From: Akanthomyces muscarius | Taxonomy: Eukaryota > Ascomycota > Sordariomycetes > Hypocreales > Cordycipitaceae | Assembly (NCBI RefSeq): GCF_028009165.1 | Contig: NC_079244.1 | Span: 4,774,001 to 4,838,000 of the forward strand | DNA: 64,000 nt | Direction: 5' to 3' | In this document: piece after piece, positions 12,872 through 24,066 of the stretch | How positions within the stretch are numbered: position 1 is the stretch's first letter | Layout of the letters: the number at the start of each line of letters is the position of its first letter | Made by a program: the position numbers and the translations under genes | The notes under the pieces: generated by a model | What the model saw: the letters and a program-made list of their open reading frames with translations, nothing else | Databases searched by the model: none | Told to the model about the DNA's origin: nothing

Positions 12872-13789
12872 CTACGACTGGGGCCGGCTAAAGACCGCCC
12901 ACCAGTTATCGCGCTCGTAGCCACTCTCCTCGACTACACCGCCCGCGGCGACAATGTCCTCCTCGAGCTCGCCCTCTTTGTAGAGGTGATAGTACCGCTG
13001 GAAGGTTTCGTTTGGTCGGCCCTTGGCCCGCATGACCCAGGGGACTAGCGTGTCCTGCTCGCTGCCCTCGTCCCAGCCACGACGGCTGCTCGACTGCTCG
13101 AGAGCCCACACGTAGACGAGACCAGTAGCTTTGTTGTGGCTGCTTCCGCCTCTGGGGGTGTCCTTGTCGTTACCGCCTGGTGGGCTGCTCCCGGCTGGCT
13201 CCGAGAAGAGGCCTGCCGCTGCCGGCGATGTGTGTGACGACGGTTGAAGCCTTGAGAGAAGCTCGCCGATGGCCTCGACGCGGCGTTGCTTCGTGGAGAG
13301 ATGGTGCACGACGGCGATGCAGATCACAAAGTCAAAGGCGCCGAGGCGGTAAGGCAGGGCAAGGCCGTCGGCCACGGCGACCTCGGTGCCGCTGGCAATA
13401 AAGCCACTGCTGCTTTTTTCTTCTGCTCTTTCAGCAGTAGTATTGCTATTTTGCGTCGCAGGGGCGTCTTTTGGAGCAGAACCGCGACTGCGCGCGAGGC
13501 GCACGAGCTCGTTGCTGCGGTCAGACCCCAGCATGTGCAGCGCGGGATTGACATCGAGATACTTGCCGTTGCCACACCCTACATCGAGCCCAATGGCCCC
13601 GGCATGTTGGGCCGCCAGGTAGGCGGCCACGCGAGGCCAGGGCGAGTGGCGCGTTGACGAAAAGTGCGGTGCGATGGCCTCGTACACGGCATGCACGTGC
13701 GTCGACTCGTATGCCTCTGCGTCGGCGGCATGATGCGCATGCGGCCCCGACTCCGTCTGCTGCTGCTGCTGATCCTGCACTGTCGCCAT
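12872..13789 (-). CDS. trm9: tRNA (carboxymethyluridine) methyltransferase, Trm9-like
   Basis: This intronless gene encodes 305 aa. A class I SAM-dependent methyltransferase fold is evident: motif I GLDVGCGNGKYLD (about residue 68), an acidic loop GSDRS, then DFVICIAVVHHLSTKQRR and a C-terminal FQRYYHLYKEGELEEDI block. This arrangement is diagnostic of the Trm9/ALKBH8 methyltransferase family, which with Trm112 methylates carboxymethyluridine at tRNA wobble position 34. The N terminus carries a short Gln run and His-rich stretch before the conserved SSTRHSPWPRV. The ATG at 13787-13789 sits in a good context (TGGCGACAG). A Ser/Gly-rich insert between motifs is longer than in yeast. The assignment rests on recognised motifs, not on a search. 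Confidence 0.9.
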   Translation of the reverse strand: MATVQDQQQQQTESGPHAHHAADAEAYESTHVHAVYEAIAPHFSSTRHSPWPRVAAYLAAQHAGAIGLDVGCGNGKYLDVNPALHMLGSDRSNELVRLARSRGSAPKDAPATQNSNTTAERAEEKSSSGFIASGTEVAVADGLALPYRLGAFDFVICIAVVHHLSTKQRRVEAIGELLSRLQPSSHTSPAAAGLFSEPAGSSPPGGNDKDTPRGGSSHNKATGLVYVWALEQSSSRRGWDEGSEQDTLVPWVMRAKGRPNETFQRYYHLYKEGELEEDIVAAGGVVEESGYERDNWWAVFSRPQS

Positions 13790-16185
13790 TGGTGAGAGCC
13801 CTTAAAAATGGAAACAGGCCGTGGGGGGGCGGAAGGACAAAGGGTAGTAACTCGCTCGGCCTCAACTGCCGGGTGAAATTCTTGGCGTCAACGTCGGGGG
13901 GTCCTTGTCAAGGCTTCCTCCGTCCTTCTTCTCTGAGCCTCCACGTTTATGCAACTCAACCAGAGATATAAAACTCTTTTCACTCTTTTCCCCTTGCAGT
14001 GAAGTTACAAATCGCGTGCTCGTTAAAACGTCTGTGAGCCTTTTTCTTAAGAGACACCCGGCGGGGCGTGTAATGCAACGTCAAACGACCGTGCGATGGT
14101 CGGGTCTTTTCAGCTAAACACCGGCGTTGCTTCAGACGATTGCTGTGATTGGTTCGGTAGGACTGATGCGGATTGGGTGTGGGCTGGCGGTGGTGATGCA
14201 AAGATCGATGCCAACATAACAATGCCACGCAAACTCGCGAAACCGGAAGAGTAAGGAGGGCGCGCAGGTTAGTTGTTCTCGGGCGACTGCGACAACGGGG
14301 AAGAGGAAACGGCTATAGAAGGAACATGAACCCCTCTCTATAGCATCGATTGCCGATATAAACGATGGGCTGATGAGTCTGTGTGTCTGTTGGTGGAGTT
14401 GGCAAATGAGATTTCGTTGTTGCCTCCTTTGCTGTGCAGGGCGTGGGGCCGCAACTTGTCGGCCTGTGACTGGTGAGGCCTTTTTGGTTGTCTCTTCAAT
14501 CAAATTGAACCGTTTTCCGATGCTTATCGTGGCCTTGTTGCGTCAAAGCTTTGCCGTGCTGGTAGGATGAGATGCAGCCCTTGCAGTTGCAAGAGGCAGA
14601 AAAAAGGTTGGTCGGGTTCTGAGTGGATCACGCACTTGCGACACCCCCCTCTCGATGAGTCGCGACGGCAGTTGATGGGCAACTGTGGGAGAAGCTGTCC
14701 TCTTCCGCTTTTCCGAGAGCATGGTTGTTTCTGGAATACTGTTTGCATTGAATTATAGGTCGCGGCCCAATTAGCATCAGTGTGAGTGCCGTAACAGCTG
14801 CCTGTCTACAGGGACCCCTCGAGCCGCCTCTTGGCCTGTGCCTCATCGATTGATCCCTGGGGCTGGTTCGTTCTTGTAACACTCTTTTCCTAATGGTCAA
14901 AAGGCATGAAAAGAGGCTTTTTCTTTGGCTATAGCGCGCATAAAGCACTCCTGCATTGACACATGCTATGGCCTATGTAGCGCGTCGCAGATTGTTGCGT
15001 CTGTCACGTGTCGGGGCTCATTCATGCGTCGAGCCAAGACATGAGACGGTCTTCAAAACCTGCGAACCGAACCTTCGTGTTTTGTTTCAATGCGTCTTGT
15101 CTTCGGATGAACCGCCAAGATGTAGATGGGACCTACAGCTTGGTTACAGTGGCCTTCAACCACCCAAAATGTGTGGCTAGGGGGCTATTGTCAGCGATTG
15201 CTAATCGCAAGCATGAATTGCCAAGAGGGAAAGAAGAAGTTTTACAATGAACAGAAAGGGCAAGAAGAACAGTCAGAGTCATGACTGTAAAACCCCAGTA
15301 TTTGTCAAGAACTTGGCATAATTATGCTCCACGGGCCAGGTGGTGCGCGGTGACGGTTATGCCCCAAGACTACGAGACCGATTTGTTTTTCATGCACTAT
15401 CATGACAAAGCCTTACGTACAGACGTTATTTATGGAGCGTCCATATCGTTGTAGATGCTCCGCTGGTCAATAACACGAGTCTATTATAACCACCGGCAGC
15501 GTGCGAACCGTTCGAGTGTTTCATGTTGTCAGACGCTATGCTTGCACGCGGGTAGCACACCGGTAGCTGTTAGCCACTTTAAAAAGAAATAAATTGAAAA
15601 TAAAATGAGGGTAGTAAAGTAAATAATGAAAAGTAAGAGCAAATGAGAAAATCCAGAAGGTTAGAAAATAATAGTAGGTAAAAGAAATAATAAGCCGCGG
15701 CTTCTATTAATTGGAGCGAACTCTTCTTATGTCACCCACTTACTTGCCTTGGTATCCCATTGAAGCAGCACTGAACATGGGTATATGTGTGTGGACAGCA
15801 CTCTTTTCATACTATATTTAAATTTGTGACTCATGATTGCAATACTAGCGAGATTACTTCGGCGCGCTCTGCCATGTCGCTGTTGATAAGTAGCAGACAC
15901 TTCAACTGGCCCGTGGGTTACTATATTATCCCGTGCTATACATGCGACAAACGCCACTGGGGAACGGCAATACCGGCATTAACTTGTTGAATTATGCACT
16001 GTGAAGTCTCGACAAATAATCAGCTAGAGTGAAATTCCCCCAGATCAATTTGAAACAGAGTTCGAGTGCTGAGTCCAACGCATTTTAAGTAGAGACGTAT
16101 CCATGGCCACCTATAGAAATGGTCACATCATATTTTCTCCTCGGCTTGTATTTTCTTTTTCAAATTATATACAAATTTCTTAGCA
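13790..16185. other. Gene-free region of 2.4 kb
   Basis: No gene is supportable here. The part next to 13789 must hold the promoter of the Trm9-like gene. A strongly A-rich, purine-biased block lies at about 15575-15712 and is listed separately. The rest is mixed sequence with only short chance frames. Confidence 0.55.
15575..15712 (+). repeat. A-rich purine-biased low-complexity block
   Basis: About 140 nt of the plus strand are made almost only of A and G with some T (AAATAA, GAAAA and GTAAA words), in sharp contrast to GC-balanced flanks. It could be a decayed element end or simple low-complexity DNA. No terminal repeats were seen. Confidence 0.5.
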
Positions 16186-17479
16186 CTACCGGTTGCCAGC
16201 ATTGAGAGGACTCTTGGGGTCGTAGATATCCGTAGAAATCAGCTCAGGGTACTTGACATTGCCCTGCTGAAGCGCAGAGTCCATCGTCTCCATGATGGCA
16301 ATGCTCTCGCTCAAGGGCAGAGTCTCGCTCTCCTTGCGGCCGTCACGCAGACAACGCGCGCACTCGTCTGCCTCCCAGAACATGCCATGGCCGTAGTCAA
16401 CCTTGGGGTCCTTGGGGATGGGGCAGTCGACAATGTCGACGTTGCTGTCGCCTTCGCGGATGACCTTGTACTGCGTGGGGCGGAACGCGGGACCAAAAAC
16501 TTGGATCTCGCCCTTGGTGCCCTGGATGCGGATCGCGGGGCCGGCCGAGTTGAGGCCGTTGGGGTCAGTGGCTACCTTGATCGATGTGGTCGCGATACCG
16601 GTCATCTTGTTCTTGGGGAAGTGGCACATGATGCTCGTCGTCTCGTCGGCACCGGTGCGGTACTGGTCGATGGCGGCGAGGACGTTGGGAGACTCCTTGT
16701 CCTTTTGGAGGTGGTACAGTGTCTGGAAGACCCAGGTGAGGGCGTAGATACCGAGATCGAGGAGCGCACCGCCGGCGAGATCCAGGTTGACCATGCGGTT
16801 GGTGTCGGGGTACTTGACGGAGCCGTCGTCCTGACCATCCGCAAAAGCAAGATCAGCTACAGGATGTGGTCAGCCATGTCCATTACTGTCGAGTCATGAT
16901 ATGAGAATTTCCATACCAGTGGTGCGGTGAACCCTGCCAATGGCGCCAGAGGTAATCAGCTCGCGGATCTTGATGCTGAGAGGAAAGTAGCGCGTCCACA
17001 CAGCCTCCATCAGGAAGAGGTTCTTCTCTTTGGCCTTGGCGACGAGCTTCTTGGTCTGGGCCGCAGTGACGGTAAGCGCCTTTTCGCACAAGACATTCTT
17101 GCCAGCCTCGAGTGCGAGCATGGCGTTTTGGAAGTGGTGGCTGTGGGGGGTGGCAACGTAGATGATGTCGACATTGGGGTCCGCGACGAGCTCAGCGTAC
17201 GAGCCGTAGGTCTTGGCGGTAGAGGGCCCCTTGATCTTTTCGATGAAGCTGGCGGCGCGGTCGGCGGAGCTCGACGAGGCAACGGCAGCAATCTCGTGGC
17301 GGACATCGTGGACATCGCGGACGGCGGGGTCGCAGAGCAGATCTCTGCAGAATGCTGCGACAACAGATTAGACACGCGCACGCAAGACGAGGAGCTTGTT
17401 TGCAGAGCAGCTTACTCTCGGCGATTCCGCCAGTGGCGAGAATGCCCCATTTGACAGTGAAGGGAGATTGAGAAGCCAT
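16186..17479 (-). CDS. Gfo/Idh/MocA oxidoreductase, dihydrodiol or D-xylose dehydrogenase type
   Basis: Three exons on the minus strand (17479-17416, 17354-16917, 16856-16186) give 390 aa; both introns (63 and 60 nt) are GT-AG and preserve frame. The N-terminal Rossmann motif is WGILATGGIAETF. The family's catalytic lysine motif is NVLCEKALTV (the usual EKP proline is Ala), followed by FLMEAVWTRYFP, which is typical of dimeric dihydrodiol dehydrogenases and fungal NADP-dependent D-xylose 1-dehydrogenases. The C-terminal domain has GGALLDLGIYALTW with the conserved Tyr. The enzyme is probably cytosolic and NADP-dependent, oxidising a sugar or cyclic diol; the substrate cannot be read from the sequence. 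It lies tail-to-tail with nothing and shares no obvious pathway with its neighbours. Confidence 0.88.
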
Positions 17480-18068
17480 GGCGACGATGATTGTGTTGAA
17501 GTTGCGAACGGAAGCCTGTCGTGGCTGTTGTGTTAATTGTGGTGTCACTACCCCGCCATAGGGACCAGTCGCCTGTACTAACCCTTGTGTATCGATAAAA
17601 CGGTTCTCCTGGCTCCGTGGAATTTTGGTTGGTACACAAGCTTGCTGTATTTTCGAGTGTGTATGAAGATAAACAAATACATGCACAAAATGTCTAGCTT
17701 TCCCCGCGAAGTACGTCCGCCAAACGCGGGATCAGCGCCGCCTCCTCAAGGTGGGATGGTGGGGTTTTCTGAATGACGTCCATTATTTGCGACTGCGAAA
17801 ACCGGGCCCGTCGGACGACGAAGGGCGCCACGAATTCAACGTTACCTTGGTCGGGATCCAGTTTTGGAGCAACTTGACGAACGCAGTTTACGTTATAAAA
17901 TCGAGTTGACGAGAGTGATATCACATCGCACTGGAGAGCCCGGCTATTTGGCAGTACTTCGATGGCTGTTCTACGGGGAACGATACAACAGAGAATAAAA
18001 GTTGGAGCTGATAAGACCATCATGGAGAATTTGGCGAACATTTTAGAAATGCGCAAAGCCTGAGGATC

Positions 18069-19423
18069 TTAATGCGAATCCGGATATAAAGGTTGGTCCC
18101 ATTTCCACAGCTCGTTGGCCGCTTGTGCAGAGCTCGGAGAAACCGCTTGGGTGGGCAATGAGACAGCTGGCGCATAACCAGTCTGACTATTCGAACTAGC
18201 AACTGTGTTTTGCGGGCGATTTGCTGCCAACTCTGCGTAATTCGGTGCCGGTATATGCTGCAGACTCCCTCCTTGGTTCCAAGCAAGCTGTTGGTTGCTG
18301 CCCTGCAGCTCGCTGGTCTGGTCACAGACCGACTGCCCGGGTGCTTCCGACAAGGGCTGACCGAGAAGCTCTGACTTGTAGTACGGTTCTGCCCGGCTTT
18401 CTGATACGCATATCCGGCGGTGCCTGCGAGCTCCTGCCGTCCCGGAGGAGGCGGCGGCAGGGGCCCAGGTGCAGCGGCGGCCATCAAGGCTGACTTTTCG
18501 CTTTGAGTTCTTGCACGTCTCTTTCTACGAATGAAACAAAGCATGAAAATGGCAATGCCGGCAAGTAATATAACAACGGGTGTCGTGACGCCAATGGCAA
18601 TTTTGGCGCCTGTTGTCAGCCCCCCGCCGCTGTTGCCATGATAATTCGATGAACCTGAGGTATTGTCGGGAGAAGACGAGCCTGTTCCGCCTGACGTTGA
18701 ACGCGTACTGGAAGATGATGATCCTTTCAAAGCGGACGTCGGAGTGTCAGCTTCTGAATTAGGGCCCCCCTGAATCATTATGACGCGCCGACCGTATGCT
18801 ATGGAGGTCGTGGCAGATAGTGACTGAATCGTGAATGTCGTCGGCTGCGGAGTGCAAGATGTCTCTCGGATAATACCGGTGAGAACTTGACTGACGCTAC
18901 CGGGTGTGTAGCATTTATAAACGTCGTCATTGGCACACGTGTAGCCACTGCGTTACAAATCCAAGTCAGCCAGTGATCTGAAACTCGTAGATTGCTCCAT
19001 TGAGAATTCCTTACTCTGGATAGCACCCGATGGCCGTCTCGCCAATTGCTAGAACATTAAACATGGCGCGACTTGCTGTCTGGAACAGTCGGCCCGTCGT
19101 TGGAGGCTCATCATTGGCGGAGCGCGTCACGGTGCACATGAGGAGAACCCATTAGGACATATACTACCTGGCGAGTACACGGCGATGGTGGTAAGCCACT
19201 TGTCCCCCGTGTTGATGTATGATGCCAACGAGTTGGGAAAGCATGCTGAGTCTGCGCCAAAGATTTGGCCATCTCCGGAAACGGCTCGGCAAGCGTAGCC
19301 TACCGCACCGTTGAGTCCGCCACCAGTCTTGGTAAAGGATCCGTCCAAAATACTGCAGCTTGAAGGCGCGGAAAAGGTTGTCGTCAGCGGGCCCAAGTTG
19401 GTTCGCTCAGTTGGCACAGACAT
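18069..19423 (-). CDS. Single-pass membrane glycoprotein-like protein, frame disrupted or oddly spliced
   Basis: The start is the ATG at 19421-19423. Cys-rich outer segments (VGYACRAVSGDGQIFGADSA, YSPGSICPNG, GYTCANDDVYKCYTPGSVSQ) lead to a Ser/Thr-rich stalk, a hydrophobic helix (AIGVTTPVVILLAGIAIFML) and a basic stop-transfer (RRKRRAR). This layout is common in fungal surface proteins of the Mid2/WSC-like sort; no signal peptide is seen. One intron is clear (19014-18948). Two places change frame: near 19130, solved either by a weak 89-nt intron (19137-19049, donor GTGCAC) or a 1-nt indel, and near 18380-18500, solved either by a 72-nt intron with a coding-like body (18495-18424) or a 1-nt indel. 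The C-terminal frame ending at 18069 (PYYKSELLGQ) looks genuine. A decayed gene or sequence errors are possible. Confidence 0.6.
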
Positions 19424-20098
19424 GTCTGTTGGCCACTAATTCTGGCCTTTTCGTCCCGGAAAAACAAGTGGCAGCGGCAGTCCCTCGACGTAATCGAAGA
19501 GTTGGTCGTGTCGATTCGTCAAAACGGTTGTTGGCAGCGTCGTGTCGATTCAGATGAGGATTGTTTCTACAAAGGAGGACAGTAAGAACGCAGTGAGAGG
19601 AGAAAATCTTTGATTCCGCACATGCAAGAACGAGAAGGGGGCAGAAATTTTGCGCTATTCATTTGATGTCATTCAATATTCAGCTGCTCTCATTCAAGCG
19701 ACATGTCGATCGTGCTAACAAGTCTGAGCCAACCTCAGCCTTATCACGCTAGCTAGCCGGTTCGACGAAGATGCTTTAAAATATGGCATGCTATGCGACG
19801 CGAGGGATACACTCAATGGCAAGATAAAACAAACATTTCCCTTTCCGCTCAGAGCACCAATTAAGCCTTGATTAGTATCAAAACCTTCGACAGCGAATTG
19901 AACAGGGCGATCCTAGCATTATACCCTGCGTTGCATCTCGTTTCCGTGAGCTGCTTCACGTACGCAGTAGAGCATGTTCAACTACGCTACAATTTGCGAT
20001 TACTTCTCTGATAGCATACAATAGTATGCAGAAGAAAAAATATATACGGCAGGATCACGATATGGTCGAACAATGGAGCAAAAAGACAAAAAAATAGT
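19424..20098. other. Intergenic region
   Basis: No coding exon is supportable. It contains the upstream region of the membrane-protein gene and AT-rich sequence downstream of the tRNA gene, including its oligo-T terminator. Confidence 0.5.
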
Positions 20099-20206
20099 TG
20101 ACGACATTGGGATTCGAACCCAAGCGACTCTCGTCAGTCGAAACCACCTTGGAGGTGATAAGGTCATCCCTTGACTCGACCGCCTTAACCACTCGGCCAT
20201 ATCGCC
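20099..20206 (-). tRNA. tRNA-Leu(CAA) with 27-nt intron
   Basis: On the minus strand the acceptor stem GGCGATA pairs with TGTCGTC (two G-U pairs), followed by discriminator A. The D arm is GCC/GGC with AGTGGTTAA in the loop, the anticodon stem is GTCGA/TCGAC, and the T arm is TTGGG-TTCGAAT-CCCAA. A variable arm (GAC-GAGA-GTC) marks a class II tRNA. The anticodon is CAA (20173-20171) with G at position 37; an intron of 27 nt (20169-20143) follows position 37, as is usual for fungal tRNA-Leu(CAA). A run of T follows the gene on the minus strand (about 20095-20090), consistent with RNA polymerase III termination. Confidence 0.93.
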
Positions 20207-20706
20207 AGGCCGGGAAAAACCCGGTTCAGTGGGAAGTGTGCCACAATTACCTACTATATTCCTAACAATTTGTGGCTAGAATGAACGGCAGGTTTTGAAC
20301 AACCTGCGCACTTCAATACAAGTCATATTCCCATGATAAATGATCCTAAGCGACTAATAAGTGACGCTTTTGACTATCTCCACCTAGAAATCCTTCTCTC
20401 GTCGATTCTACGGACGGCGCTGAAGATCAATGCGTACAGGTCTCTCACATCGTTCACATTTTCAACCTGAGTTTAATGCTAATATGATGTTCCAAGTTTC
20501 TATAACCTGTAGTTGCATGCAATGGCTAACGAACGAATAATTACTTGACATGGTGAGCTCACCGCGTATTGTACCTCCATGAAGCAGCCTCATTGTCATT
20601 CACACGTAGTGGACCCCGCTTATTTCCGTACCTGTGGCAATCAGACAGCTGCCGACTTGAGCCTCTCAATTCACACAGTACAGACTCACCATCGTCATCG
20701 AATATA

Positions 20707-21699
20707 ATGGCACAGCCGTCCATAGGTGCTCAAGCGTCCCGCTTGGCGCGAGACTTTACGCTCAACGGGACCTCGCGGACGCGCATGCCCAAGCTCGTCT
20801 ACGGCACGGCCTGGAAGAAGGACGCGACAGCCAACCTGGTGTACACGGCTCTCAAGACGGGCTTCCGCGGCATCGACACAGCCGCGCAGCCGAAGCACTA
20901 CAATGAGCAAGGCGTTGCGGCGGGCTTCAAAAAGGCTGTCTCAGAAGGCTTCGTGAAGCGTGCCGATATTTTTGTGAGTCTACCGGGCTTGTTCGCACTT
21001 TGAGTTCGGAGCTGGATTCCTGACTGTTTGGAATTCTAGATTCAAACCAAATTCACGCCGCCAAGCGGCCAAAACGAAAATGCACCGTATGAATTCAGCG
21101 CGTCTGTGGCAGACAAGGTTCATCAGTCAGTCCAGTCGTCGCTCAAGAACTTTACCATAGACGGCCAAGATGCCTATCTTGACAGCGTAGTGCTGCACTC
21201 CCCGCTCGACACGCTGGACGATACCATAGCGGCTTGGAAGACGCTGGAAGGCTATCATCCGCACCAGATCCGTAATTTGGGCATCTCCAACGCCACGCTC
21301 GGCATCGTCGAGGCACTGCATAGTCGCGTTACTGTCAAGCCTGCCGTCGTTCAGAACCGATTCTACCCGGACACCGAGTACGAGGCTGGGCTGCGCGCGT
21401 TTTGCAAGGAGCACGATATCAAGTTCCAGTCATTCTGGACCATCGGAGCGAACCCGCACCTAGTCAAAAGCCAGCCAGTCGTGGACGTTATGCAGGGCGC
21501 TGGCGTTGATGCTGTGTCTGCGTATTATGCGCTGGTCATTGGCCTGGAAGGAATCACGATTCTGGATGGAACCACAAAGGAGGCGCACATGAAGGAAGAT
21601 TTAGAGGGCCTTGAGCGCGTTGGTATATGGGCTGAAGGCGATGGTGAGGCGACGTGGAAGAAGGCTCTCGGTAGCTTCAAGCAAATTATCGAGTCTTGA
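20707..21699 (+). CDS. Aldo/keto reductase
   Basis: Two exons (20707-20973 and 21040-21699) separated by a 66-nt GTGAGT...CTAG intron give 308 aa. The family tetrad is visible: Asp in [18 protein letters not shown] with Tyr six residues on, Lys in IQTKFTPP and His in VVLHSPLDT; the segment [11 protein letters not shown] matches the barrel strand that holds the cofactor. The enzyme should be a cytosolic NAD(P)H-dependent reductase of aldehydes or ketones; the substrate is unknown. It runs towards the deoxyhypusine synthase gene, whose stop is 134 nt beyond its own. An AATAAA at 21762-21767, 63 nt after the stop, is a likely polyadenylation signal. Confidence 0.9.
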
Positions 21700-21833
21700 T
21701 GAGATGTCGGGTAGGCTGTGCAAGTCCAAGCTTCCATGGAGCCGCATCGAATCTTTGCTCCAATAAAGAGAGTGCACTATTGATAAAAATGCTTCTATGT
21801 GTATTTGATCACAAAATGCGTATATGGTTTTGT

Positions 21834-23028
21834 TTAAATATCCTTGGCAAAGGTGTTGGCCACAATGAATGGGAAACAAGCTGTAGCCTCCATATATACC
21901 TGTTGCAGGGTTTATTAGCACTCCTTTGAACCGATGGGCCAGAGTATCACCACAGGGGTAAAAGCTTTGACCATTTACCTTAACACTGTCTGCGCCGATT
22001 TTGATCTTGCCCCACGAGACTGCCTCATCTGGTCTGGCGCCAGCATCACTACCATCAAATTCCTGTCCCGTGTTGATGTATACTGCGGACTCTGCACCGT
22101 TGCGCATGAGGCACGCGTTGGCAATGTGGTGCTTGACGATGCCGCCTCCCAGAATGATCATGCCAGCCCTCTTGGCGCGCACGGAAATGGTGTTAATCTT
22201 GCGAATGTCCTCGACAATGTCGACCTTGAGCTGCTGGGGCGAGGACTTGAAGGTGTGAAAGTAGAGCATATCGCCGAGGCTGCCGTCGGTCAGTGCGGGG
22301 CAGAAGACGGGAATGCCGTTCTTGTAGGCCCAGTAGTAGACGGAGCGCTCGTCGTTGATCTCTTTGCCGAGGCGGTGGATGATTTTGGACGGCGTCCAAT
22401 TGATCTCGTCGTCGGTGCCCTTACTGGCCTCTTGCTCCTCGAGCATCTTGTCGAGGATGGGCACAACCCAGTCCTCAAAGGCACAGTAGTTGGCGTTGGG
22501 CACAACTAGGTTTCCGATGCGGTTGAGACCACGTTTGCGCAAGTTGGCGCCGACGTCGCTAAAAGACCCCATGTACGTTTCGCCGAGGCACTTGATGAAG
22601 TCCTCCTCGATGCCGCCAGCGGTTGTAACAATGGCGGAGACGTGCTTGTGTTCGACCAGCCAGCGCAACACGCCGCGGAGGCCCGACGATATCAAATTAG
22701 AGGTGTAGCCGAGAAAGATGGTGGTCTTGTCACCAGTCTCTGGGTCTTTCCAGTCTTGCTGGAGAGGAGAGTTAGCTTATTGTGTTGTATGATCTTATTT
22801 GACGGAAGTGCATGAATTTACCATATCATTTATAATTCGAATGGCCTCGCTCATGGCTGAAGCCTGGAAGCCCATGTGACGCATGCCCATGAAGAGATCG
22901 TGTGCTGTGATGGGACCCTTGAGCTTGTTGAAGTCGAGCTCCTCCACCTTTTGGGCGTCGGCGGGCATCTCCTCGGACTTGACGAGAACGGCATCCTTGG
23001 CGCCAGAAGGCGCAGACTGGTCGACCAT
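21834..23028 (-). CDS. dys1: Deoxyhypusine synthase
   Basis: Three exons (23028-22822, 22758-21979, 21899-21834) give 350 aa. The enzyme transfers the aminobutyl group of spermidine to a lysine of eIF5A, the first step of hypusine formation, in the cytosol as a tetramer with NAD. Conserved stretches include [44 protein letters not shown] [17 protein letters not shown] and [20 protein letters not shown] followed by VSWGKIK, which contains the catalytic lysine. The last intron (21978-21900) is needed: without it the frame runs into a long unrelated tail, with it the protein ends in the expected [17 protein letters not shown]. The gene is divergent from the Snt1-like gene across about 1 kb. Confidence 0.94.
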
Positions 23029-24066
23029 GATGGTTATGGTATGCTGTGTCCTCAGTGCTATAGGTAGCGATTTGCAGCATGAGTTGCAGGCAGTGAATAC
23101 AATTTTCCGGTGAACCCCACTATGACTGTCGATACCTGCACCCACTGGGCAGGTACGCCTCGTTGTACCGCCTGCCAGGCGAAATGCTGCGGACTGAGCG
23201 GCGGAATGGGCCTCGATTCACTCTAAAAAAAAGAAATAAAAAAGAGTCGCGGAACAGAACACTGTACTCGATTCATGCTAGGTCAGGCCAAAAACAAAGA
23301 AGCAAAATAGCTATGGCGAAAGCAGGCAAACGGGTGGTGTTCGGTCGGCCAACACACCAAGGCCGAATCAGGACTAGCGTTATTCGATGCCTGGCACCTG
23401 GGCAAGGCCAGCTCAGCCTTTGCCTGTCAACCTGGCTGTCTGTATCCGTACCTGTACCTACCTAGGTACCTACCTAGCTCTGGTGCGTTCCGGCACTGCA
23501 CGTCTCGGTTAGCGCGGTGGCTCGGTGGCTTCAGCCAATGGTTGGCCGTTCTGATAGGGCGTCTTCAAGTCGGCGGGCCACCTCACCTGCTCGCCCGCCT
23601 GCCTGCCCGAGGCCCTGGGCGGCTTCTGGGGGGCGCGCGACTTGGCTGGTGCGGTGCACCGTATTTTGAGGTGCCCCCCGGGGGTGGGACCGCCGTGCAT
23701 CCTTTAATCCCTTCATCCATCTTTCCGTTCGACACGCATCACGACGACGGATACCCGCCGTTTGCTGCAGCTGCGCCCCGAGCTCTGCTGCTGTACTCCC
23801 GCGCCCGTATTGCCGACTGTATTTTTAATCTTGTGCGCTCCGAGTTGCGCTCTGCCGCCCGCCGCCTCTTTTTGGCGTGTCCTTGTGCGCATCGAGCCAA
23901 ATCTGTGCGATCCGATCGCCAGGAGACCACCAACAGATTCACTTTTTCCGACCACACCGCTCGCCAAACGCCATCTACGCGCCCCGTGCCCTACCTATCG
24001 CTGTTTGTATGAATGGGGCCCTAATCTTATCGCGCCAAGCAGCGACGCAGTGGCCTGCTCTTGAGC
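23029..24066. promoter_or_regulatory. Divergent promoter region, deoxyhypusine synthase and Snt1-like gene
   Basis: This 1-kb spacer separates two diverging conserved genes and must hold both promoters. The half next to the Snt1-like gene is pyrimidine-rich. A dense group of ACCTA words forming the palindrome TACCTAGGTA lies at 23451-23477. No coding exon is supportable. Confidence 0.6.
23451..23477 (+). repeat. ACCTA-word cluster with TACCTAGGTA palindrome
   Basis: The words CCTGTACCTACCTAGGTACC and ACCTAG run together, forming an exact 10-nt palindrome with further copies of the half-site on both sides. A related CCTTAGGTAGGTAG occurs at about 6007-6020. Function is unknown. Confidence 0.7.

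Noticed and set aside
20000..20200. 66-residue minus-strand frame
   Set aside because: It is the tRNA-Leu gene read as protein (MAEWLRR... is a well-known tRNA artefact).
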